This document shows positions 26,614 through 32,972 of a stretch of 32,972 bases of DNA, in pieces. The DNA is from an uncultured Synechococcus sp. (GTDB taxonomy: Bacteria; Cyanobacteriota; Cyanobacteriia; PCC-6307; Cyanobiaceae), in assembly GCA_913061215.1 (NCBI GenBank), contig CAJXSQ010000008.1:1-32972 (forward strand), in the 5' to 3' direction. The first letter of the stretch is position 1; the number at the start of each line of letters is the position of its first letter. Below the pieces are notes generated by a model. The model saw nothing but the letters and a program-made list of their open reading frames with translations, made no database searches and was not told the DNA's origin. The position numbers and the translations under genes were made by a program.

Positions 26614-28187
26614 CGAACACTCAGGGCCTGGAGCGACAGCTGGCCGCCGCCATCAAACACCGGTGGCCGCAGATGGGGCTGGGCCCAGGCCCGCGGCGCC
26701 ACCTGCCACACCGGGATGTAGGCGGCCCCTGCGGCGGCGCGCCGCTGGATGCGTTGCAGCAGCGTGCGGCGCGGCGCGCCCGCCAGGCTCTCGCTGGCCT
26801 GCAGTTCGGCCTCGAGCCCTGGCGCGCTCCAGAAGCTGCCGGCGGCGGCGGCATTGCCGGCCAGGCACTGATCGCCCCGCACCGTGCTGCAGCCCAGCAT
26901 CGGCGTCAGGTAGATGTCCGGATCGGGGTAGTCGCCGGTCCAGTCGAGCAGGATCGCGGGGAAGGCCCCTTTCTCCAGCTGCCGGTAGGCGGTGGTGGAT
27001 TCCATGCCGCTGATCTCCAGCTGCAGGCAATCGGCCAGATCGCGCTCCAGCTGCGCTTTCCAGGTGAGGGCGAACAGCTTGTCGGCAGGCACGTTGGAGC
27101 GGAAGGTGAGCGGCAGCTTCAGGGGGCGGCTGCCGCAATAGCCGGCCTGCTGGAACAGGCGGCGGGCCTGCGTGGGGTTGTAGGTCGGCCAGGGGGGTGG
27201 CTCGGAACCCGCCAGCGGCGGCGGCACCAGCGAGCGCAGCGGCGCCCGGATGCCATAGCTCACCCGTTCGCTGATCAGCGGTCGGTTGAGGCTCAGGGCG
27301 ATGGCCCGGCGCAGCAGCGGCTGATCGAGGGGCGGTCGGTTGCTCAGCAGCGTGAGATAGCCGATTTCGCCCGGCGGTCCGCTGCCCTCCACCAGCTGGC
27401 CGCGCTCGGCGCGCCGCGCCAGGGCGCGCTGCTGATCGCTCTCGATGCCGGTGGAAAGCAGCACATCCACCTCGCCGCTGATCAGGGCCCCGAACAGGGC
27501 GGTGGAGTTGCTCAGGCTCACCAGGTGGATGCCGCGGTTGCGCGGCGCCGGCCCCCAGTACTGCTTGAAGGGCAACAGCGTTTGCTTCTGCGCTGTGGAA
27601 CGCACCAGCCGGTAGGGCCCGGTGCCCACGAAGCGATCGGTGAGCGAGCGCTGGGTGTGGTTCTGATAGGCGGTGGGCGAAAGCGCCGACAGGCTCACGG
27701 AACTCAGCAGCGCGGCCAGGGCCGTGTAAGGGCGTTTGAGCTGCAGCTCCAGTTCGTAGGGGCCACTGGCGCGCACCGCACGGATGCGGTTGTCGAGCAG
27801 ATAGCTCATCTTGGCCAGGGCGCGGAAGCGCTCCAGGCTGAACACCATGGCGGCGGCATCGAAGCGTGTGCCGTCGTGGAAGCGCACGTCGCGCCGCAGG
27901 GGGATGCGCGCGGTGCGGCCGTCGGCGCTGAGGCGGGGGAGGGCGGTGGCGAGGTGCGGCCGGATCTGGCCGTCAGCGCCGGCCTTGTAGAGCGGATCGC
28001 CGATGGCGCTGAGCAGCTGGGTGCCGGCGAGGGTGGTGATATCCACCGGATCCACCGAGGCCAGGTTGCTCTTGCCGGCCACAACGAGCTGCCCGGCGGG
28101 GTGGGGCGGCTGGCAGCCCACCAGGAGCATCAGCCCTGGCAGCAGTGCGGCAAGGGTGAGAAGGCGGCGGGTCAAGGCGGCGGGCAA
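26610..28187 (-). CDS. ABC transporter substrate-binding lipoprotein (peptide/nickel SBP family 5)
   Basis: Lipobox LMLLVGC; SVDPVDITTLAGTQLLSAIGDPLYKAGADGQIRPHLATALPRLSADGRTARIPLRRDVRFHDGTRFDAAAMVFSLERF: SBP_bac_5 signature. ATGA overlap with the permease. Confidence 0.93.
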   Translation of the reverse strand: MPAALTRRLLTLAALLPGLMLLVGCQPPHPAGQLVVAGKSNLASVDPVDITTLAGTQLLSAIGDPLYKAGADGQIRPHLATALPRLSADGRTARIPLRRDVRFHDGTRFDAAAMVFSLERFRALAKMSYLLDNRIRAVRASGPYELELQLKRPYTALAALLSSVSLSALSPTAYQNHTQRSLTDRFVGTGPYRLVRSTAQKQTLLPFKQYWGPAPRNRGIHLVSLSNSTALFGALISGEVDVLLSTGIESDQQRALARRAERGQLVEGSGPPGEIGYLTLLSNRPPLDQPLLRRAIALSLNRPLISERVSYGIRAPLRSLVPPPLAGSEPPPWPTYNPTQARRLFQQAGYCGSRPLKLPLTFRSNVPADKLFALTWKAQLERDLADCLQLEISGMESTTAYRQLEKGAFPAILLDWTGDYPDPDIYLTPMLGCSTVRGDQCLAGNAAAAGSFWSAPGLEAELQASESLAGAPRRTLLQRIQRRAAAGAAYIPVWQVAPRAWAQPHLRPPVFDGGGQLSLQALSVR

Positions 28188-28197
28188 GCCCGCTCAT

Positions 28198-28401
28198 TCA
28201 AGCCCCATGCACAAGGCGTGGGGGATGGTGGTGGCTCTGGCCCGCCACCTGCTGCAGGGAAATTTCAAACACGGGTGAACCGTGGCGGGCCAGGGGCCAG
28301 CGCCGCACCCAGCAGCGGTTGTGGCGGTCGTCAACGCCGATCACCTGATAGAGGTGCTCGTCGCACGTGAGGGTGATGCAGTCACCCTGATGCAGGGTCA
28401 T
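28198..28401 (-). CDS. Small hypothetical protein
   Basis: MTLHQGDCITLTCDEHLYQVIGVDDRHNRCWVRRWPLARHGSPVFEISLQQVAGQSHHHPPRLVHGA; non-random, SH3-like-looking beta sequence, cotranscribable with the SBP gene 10 bp downstream. Confidence 0.65.
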   Translation of the reverse strand: MTLHQGDCITLTCDEHLYQVIGVDDRHNRCWVRRWPLARHGSPVFEISLQQVAGQSHHHPPRLVHGA

Positions 28402-28609
28402 GGTTCGGGGGTGGGCAGATGGATGGAACGGCTTGGGCGTGACGCTTGGAACGTGAGGTTTTGTGAAGGCCTCGGTTGGCACCAGCCTTCTTGGCTGAAG
28501 CCCGATCAAAGGTTCCTGTCGCTACAAAGCAAGGGCTGCGTCAGCGGATTCAGATGGCGCGTGTCGTGTTGTCGTTCTCGCTGTGTGTCCAATCTGCCTC
28601 AGCGCCGGC

Positions 28610-29920
28610 TCAGAGCGTGCGCAGGCAGGCCGCCACGGCCTTCACATCCGGCAGCGCCGTGATCGCCGCCAGGGCGCGGCGGAAGTTGGCCTCTTGCACC
28701 TCGTGGGTGATCACCACGATCTCGGCGTCGTTGGCATCGTCGCTGGTTTCGAACTGCAGGATCGATTGCAGCGACACCCCCTCATCGCCGAAGCAGCTGC
28801 CGATCCGCCCGATCACACCGGCCTGATCGCCGGTCTGCAGGCGCAGGTAGTTGCGGTGGCGGGTCTGGCCGGGATCCACCAGGCGGCAGGGGCGCCAGCG
28901 GCCGGCCGCCAGCAGCGGATCAAGGCCACCGGCCTCGCCTGTGGCCTCGCGGATGCCGGCGATGTTGAGGATGTCCGCCACCACGGCTGAGGCCGTGGGC
29001 CCAGCACCGGCGCCGGGGCCGTAGAACATCACCCGGCCCACCGGATCACCCTCCACCAGGATGGCGTTGTTCACGCCATGCACCCCCGCCAGCGGATGCT
29101 CCCGCGGCAGCAGCGTTGAGCCCACGCGCACATCCAGCTGCACCGTGCCATCGGCATCGGTGCCCAGGAACTGGGCGCTGGCCACCAGCTTCACCACGTA
29201 ACCCAGCTGGGCCGCCACGCTCACATCGCGGCCCTCCAGGTTGTTGATGCCTTCGGTGGGGATCGCAGCCCGTTCGATCGGGCCGCCGTAGGCCAGGCCC
29301 GAGAGGATGGCGATCTTGTCGGCGGCATCGCCCCCTTCCACATCCGCGGCCGGATCGGCTTCGGCGTAGCCCAGGCGCTGGGCATCGGCCAGCACATCGG
29401 CGTAGGCCGCCCCCTCATCAGCCATGCGGCTGAGGATGTAGTTGGTGGTGCCGTTGATGATCCCGCTCACCCGCTGAATGCGGTTGCCACCCAGCGATTG
29501 CTTGAGCGGCTCGATGATCGGGATGCCGCCGCCCACGGCCGCTTCGATCAGCACATACACGCCCTTCTCGGCGGCCGCGCTGGCGATCTCTTCGCCGTGG
29601 CGGGCGATCACCGCCTTGTTGGCGGTCACCACCGGTTTGCCGGCGGCGATCGCCGCCAGGATCAGGCTGCGGGCCGGCTCCAGGCCGCCCATCACCTCCA
29701 CCACGATGTCCACCGCGGGGTCGTTCACCACCGCCAGGGGGTCGGTGCAGAGCACCTCAGCCGGCAGCTCCACCGGCCGCGGACGGCTGAGATCGCGCAC
29801 GGCAACGCGCCTGAGGGCCAGCTGCCCCACCAGGGGATGACGGCCCTGGGGGTTGAGCAGGATCTCGGCCACGCCAGCTCCAACCGTGCCAAGTCCGAGC
29901 AAGCCGATGCCGATGGTCAT
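28610..29920 (-). CDS. hom: Homoserine dehydrogenase
   Basis: IGIGLLGLGTVGAGVAEIL...VVEVMGGLEPARSLILAAIAAGKPVVTANKAVIARHGEEI...EAAVGGGIPIIEPLKQSLGGNRIQRVSGIINGTTNYIL...C-terminal ACT domain. Confidence 0.97.
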   Translation of the reverse strand: MTIGIGLLGLGTVGAGVAEILLNPQGRHPLVGQLALRRVAVRDLSRPRPVELPAEVLCTDPLAVVNDPAVDIVVEVMGGLEPARSLILAAIAAGKPVVTANKAVIARHGEEIASAAAEKGVYVLIEAAVGGGIPIIEPLKQSLGGNRIQRVSGIINGTTNYILSRMADEGAAYADVLADAQRLGYAEADPAADVEGGDAADKIAILSGLAYGGPIERAAIPTEGINNLEGRDVSVAAQLGYVVKLVASAQFLGTDADGTVQLDVRVGSTLLPREHPLAGVHGVNNAILVEGDPVGRVMFYGPGAGAGPTASAVVADILNIAGIREATGEAGGLDPLLAAGRWRPCRLVDPGQTRHRNYLRLQTGDQAGVIGRIGSCFGDEGVSLQSILQFETSDDANDAEIVVITHEVQEANFRRALAAITALPDVKAVAACLRTL

Positions 29921-29976
29921 GCCGCCCTGTGCGCGAAAGAGGCTGATCCTAGAAATCGGCCGGTTCGGCGGGTCGT

Positions 29977-30396
29977 TCAGCCGGCGGCGAGAGCGCTGGC
30001 CTGGGCCTGCATCATCTTGAGGATGTTGAGAAAACCGTTGGCGCGCGAGGGGGTGAGGCTCGCCTGCAGGCCGGTCTCACGCAGGAAGCTGGGATCGATG
30101 GCGGCGGCGGCAGCCGGCTCCATCCCCTCCAGGCCTTCGATCAGCAGGGCCAGCAGCCCCTTGGTGATCGCGGCATCGGAATCCCCTTGCCAGTGGAGCT
30201 TGCCGTCCACCAGCTGCCCCACCACGTACACCTGCGACACGCAGCCCTTCACCTTGAAGGCGTCGTTGCGGTATTCCTCGGGAAAGGGCTGCAGTTTCTT
30301 GGCCAGCCAGAGCACGTATTCATAACGCCGCTTCGGATCGGCGGTGCCTTGGAGGCGTTCAACGATCTGATCGAGCTTCTCGCTGCCGGTGGCCAT
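29977..30396 (-). CDS. sufE: SufE family Fe-S cluster / cysteine desulfuration protein
   Basis: LDQIVERLQGTADPKRRYEYVLWLAKKLQPFPEEYRNDAFKVKGCVSQVYVVGQLVDGKLHWQGDSDAAITKGLLALLIEGLEG: SufE motif with the active-site Cys in KGCVSQV. Confidence 0.95.
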   Translation of the reverse strand: MATGSEKLDQIVERLQGTADPKRRYEYVLWLAKKLQPFPEEYRNDAFKVKGCVSQVYVVGQLVDGKLHWQGDSDAAITKGLLALLIEGLEGMEPAAAAAIDPSFLRETGLQASLTPSRANGFLNILKMMQAQASALAAG

Positions 30397-30857
30397 CAAC
30401 GGGAACGACGGATGCGCTGGAGTCCCAGCAGCATGGCAGTTCCGCCCAGGGCACTGGCGCTCAACCAGCCGAGCGGGCTGGCGTGGTGGTGCTCACTGAT
30501 CTGATCCAGCCGGGCCTTGCCGCCCTGCACCGGCATCTCGAGGTAGTCGCGGTGGCCTGGGCCGCCATCCACCTGCAATTCCCAGTCGCCATTGGCCTGG
30601 TTCGGCAGGGCGAAGCTCAGCTGCCCCTGGGCATCGGTGCGACCCAGCTCCAGGGCCTCGCCCTCCGGGCTCACCAGCCGCACCACGGCATCGCTGGTGG
30701 GTTCGCCGTTGGAGAAGCGGCTCTCGATCATCAGGCTCTCGCTCAGGCTCTGCAGCCGGGTGACGCTGCTTTCAATGCCATGGGCCTGGGCCGCCGCCGG
30801 GCTGCAGAGGATCGCCAGGGTGAGGGCGCGCTGGAGGTGGATCGTGAGCCTGCTCAT
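30396..30857 (-). CDS. Secreted, C-terminally TM-anchored protein with Ig-like (DUF4198/NikL-like) domain
   Basis: Signal peptide (LTLAILCSPAAAQAHG), RFSNGEPTSDAVVRLVSPEGEALELGRTDAQGQLSFALPNQANGDWELQVDGGPGHRDY, EHHHAS, C-terminal TM LGWLSASALGGTAMLLGLQRIRRSR. Confidence 0.75.
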   Translation of the reverse strand: MSRLTIHLQRALTLAILCSPAAAQAHGIESSVTRLQSLSESLMIESRFSNGEPTSDAVVRLVSPEGEALELGRTDAQGQLSFALPNQANGDWELQVDGGPGHRDYLEMPVQGGKARLDQISEHHHASPLGWLSASALGGTAMLLGLQRIRRSR

Positions 30858-30905
30858 CAGCTGCGGTTGCGATCGGGAGGTGATTGCCAGCTAAGCGCGT
30901 CCGGC

Positions 30906-31142
30906 TCAGGCCGACCAGCGGCTGTTGCTGCTGCGGGTCTTGCCGGCCTGCACCATGTGCACCATCGAGCTCACCATCATCGAGAGCGCATCGCTGCTCT
31001 CCTGGCGGCCCTTCAGTTCAGACGCCAGCACCTGCTCTGCTGCGGTCCCCCGGTTCAGCTGCAGGCTCGGCCCACGGCGGCGGCTGGCATCGCGGCCGGC
31101 GGCGAGGGCGGACTGGAGCGCGTCGTTGGCCTGCAGATCCAC
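30906..31142 (-). CDS. Small hypothetical protein (candidate GTG start)
   Basis: In-frame MDLQANDALQSALAAGRDASRRRGPSLQLNRGTAAEQVLASELKGRQESSDALSMMVSSMVHMVQAGKTRSSNSRWSA; fills an otherwise empty gap. The longer ORF in the track (30906..31511) runs out of frame through the cyclo-ligase gene. Confidence 0.5.
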   Translation of the reverse strand: MDLQANDALQSALAAGRDASRRRGPSLQLNRGTAAEQVLASELKGRQESSDALSMMVSSMVHMVQAGKTRSSNSRWSA

Positions 31143-31209
31143 AACAAAGGTTGTTTCCTGCGTTGATCCTGCCAAAACCGTTGCGATGGCGCGGCGGCAT
31201 CGCTGAGGT

Positions 31210-31770
31210 TTAAACAGGATGCAACCAATGCAGGCCCTGCTCATCCAGCCAGCCGTTGAAGGGAAGATCCCAGCGGTCGCAGGGGAGTTCATCCACCACG
31301 CAGCCCGCCGGCAGCACCGCCAGCGCCGGCACAGCCCCCCAGAGCGGATCGCTGCGCAGCCGGTCGAACCAGCCGCCGCCGTAGCCCAGTCGGATGCCGC
31401 GGCGATCGGCCGCCAGGGCCGGCGCCAGCAGCAGGCCCAGGCTGGCCGCTGGCAGATCGGGGCCTGCTGCTGGCGCCGGGATGCGGGTGGCGTCGTTGCT
31501 GAGGGGATCACCGGCGCACCAGGCGCGGTAGTGCAGGGCTTCGTCCTGCACCCGCGGCAGGGCCAGCCGTTGCGCCAGTTCGGGGTGCTCCCCCAGCCCT
31601 CGCAGGTCGGCCTCGCCGGGCAGGGGCCAGTAGAGCCCCAGGCGCTGCTCGCCGCGCAGCAGGGGCGGCAGGTGCTGTGCGGCCACCTGCTGCATCCCAG
31701 GCTCGGCCGCCGGCAGCAGCGCCAGGCGGCGTTGGCGGAAGCGGCGGCGGAGGTCGGTTTTGGCGCTCAC
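31210..31770 (-). CDS. 5-formyltetrahydrofolate cyclo-ligase
   Basis: [15 protein letters not shown]...[16 protein letters not shown]...[14 protein letters not shown]...[35 protein letters not shown]. Confidence 0.94.
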   Translation of the reverse strand: MSAKTDLRRRFRQRRLALLPAAEPGMQQVAAQHLPPLLRGEQRLGLYWPLPGEADLRGLGEHPELAQRLALPRVQDEALHYRAWCAGDPLSNDATRIPAPAAGPDLPAASLGLLLAPALAADRRGIRLGYGGGWFDRLRSDPLWGAVPALAVLPAGCVVDELPCDRWDLPFNGWLDEQGLHWLHPV

Positions 31771-32243
31771 CGCTGAAACCAGCCCGTCAGGGCCGCGGCC
31801 AGGGCATCGGCGGCGTCATCGGGCCGCGGCGGTTGCTCCAGGTTGAGCTCGCGCATCACCGCGGCGAGCACGTCGTCCTTGTCGGCGTGGCCGTGGCCGG
31901 CCAGGGCCAGCTTGATCTGCATCGGCGGGAACTCCGCCACCGGGATCTGGAAGCGCGCCAGCGTCATCATCAGCACGCCGCGGGCCTGCACCACAGAGAT
32001 CGTGGTGCTGGAGCGGTAGAAGAAGAACTTCTCCACCACGGCCAGCTGCGGCCGCCAGGCGCGGATCAACTGCCGCAGGTCGCGGGCGATCTCCACCATC
32101 CGCTCCCCCTCGCTGCGGCCCGGATCGGTGCGGATGATGCCGCAATCGAGCAGCTGCTGGCGGCCGCGGCCCGGGGTGCCATCCACCTCGATCACGCCAT
32201 AGCCCACGCGGGCCAGGCCGGGGTCGAGGCCGAGGATCACCAT
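31767..32243 (-). CDS. ruvC: Crossover junction endodeoxyribonuclease RuvC
   Basis: [21 protein letters not shown]...[28 protein letters not shown]...[17 protein letters not shown]...[15 protein letters not shown]. Confidence 0.97.
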   Translation of the reverse strand: MVILGLDPGLARVGYGVIEVDGTPGRGRQQLLDCGIIRTDPGRSEGERMVEIARDLRQLIRAWRPQLAVVEKFFFYRSSTTISVVQARGVLMMTLARFQIPVAEFPPMQIKLALAGHGHADKDDVLAAVMRELNLEQPPRPDDAADALAAALTGWFQR

Positions 32244-32262
32244 CGGTGCCCCCGGCGCTGCA

Positions 32263-32972
32263 TCAGGCCGCCAGGGCCAGTTCGAAGGCGCCGCGATCGC
32301 TGGTTTCGGGGCGCTCGAACACCTTGCAGAACACCTTCACCACGCGATCGCCGGAATCGATCTGCTCGAGCGGATCCTTGCGCAGGCGGTGGCGCAGGCA
32401 GCAGGCGGCTACACGGGCCACGTCGTCTTCGGTGACTTCGGTGCGGCCTTCGAAGGCGGCCAGGGCACGGGCGGCGCGGTTGGTCACGATGTCGCCCCGC
32501 AGGCCGTCCACATCCAGCTCGCCGCAGATGGCGGAGATGCGGACGCGCAGGTCGTCGTCGATCTGCACCTGAGGCAGGCGGTTCTGGGCTTCCACCACCC
32601 GGGCCTGCAGGGCGTCCTGGGTGGTCTGAACGGCGTTGTTGAAGCCGTCGGGGTCGTTGTCGAAGGCGGTGCGCTGATCCACCACCTGCACGCGCAGCTC
32701 GGGATCACGCACGGTGCGCACCTCCACGCTCATGCCGAAGCGATCCAGCAGCTGAGGGCGCAGCTCGCCCTCCTCGGGGTTGCCGGAGCCGATCAGCACG
32801 AAGCGGGCCGGGTGGCGCACGCTCACGCCCTCGCGCTCCACGGTGTTCCAGCCGGAGGCGGCCGAATCCAGCAGCACGTCCACCAGGTGGTCGTCGAGCA
32901 GGTTCACCTCGTCCACATAGAGCAGGCCGCGGTTGGCCTTGGCCAGCAGGCCGGGCTCAAAGGCGCGCACGC
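32263..32972 (-). CDS. chlI: Magnesium chelatase ATPase subunit I (N-terminus beyond window)
   Basis: [83 protein letters not shown]...[44 protein letters not shown]. Confidence 0.97.
   Translation of the reverse strand, partial: VRAFEPGLLAKANRGLLYVDEVNLLDDHLVDVLLDSAASGWNTVEREGVSVRHPARFVLIGSGNPEEGELRPQLLDRFGMSVEVRTVRDPELRVQVVDQRTAFDNDPDGFNNAVQTTQDALQARVVEAQNRLPQVQIDDDLRVRISAICGELDVDGLRGDIVTNRAARALAAFEGRTEVTEDDVARVAACCLRHRLRKDPLEQIDSGDRVVKVFCKVFERPETSDRGAFELALAA

Noticed and set aside
26505-28370. 621-aa plus-strand ORF
   Set aside because: Antisense to the SBP lipoprotein and permease; no recognisable motif.
28580-28609. Possible Yfr1-type cyanobacterial sRNA
   Set aside because: The conserved unpaired ACUCCUCACAC motif was not found in this gap or, by eye, in the other intergenic regions.

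Overview
This is a GC-rich, gene-dense window from a picocyanobacterium, most likely of the Cyanobium / marine Synechococcus type. That placement rests on psaF-psaJ, petC-petA, a high-light-inducible protein and chlI on one contig. I support about 38 protein-coding genes, one tRNA-Val(CAC), one clear intrinsic terminator and several small inverted or direct repeats near gene starts. Nearly everything is core housekeeping: fatty acid, isoprenoid and quinone synthesis, cytochrome b6f, PSI, Tat export, RQC-like NFACT, tsaD, pilT, wecB, ychF, transporters, hom, sufE, 5-FTHF cyclo-ligase, ruvC, chlI. fabG (left edge) and chlI (right edge) are truncated. I found no CRISPR array, transposase, phage or defence locus, and no convincing previously undescribed multi-gene system. 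The observations most worth a second look are small-scale: (i) inverted repeats placed on the putative -10 or start-codon regions of petC and the HLIP gene; (ii) a recurring TAGGNT (-10-like) motif with very short or absent 5' leaders, coupled to apparent scarcity of CTAG; (iii) a two-TM RCK channel with a non-canonical selectivity filter; (iv) convergent genes overlapping through shared CTAG stops or 20-bp 3' overlaps; (v) small or uncharacterised proteins (a DUF3067-like protein between petC and tatC, a NikL-like anchored protein beside sufE, and unlisted or GTG-start small ORFs). Most long ORFs in the supplied track that are rich in H/Q/R/G are antisense shadows of real genes.
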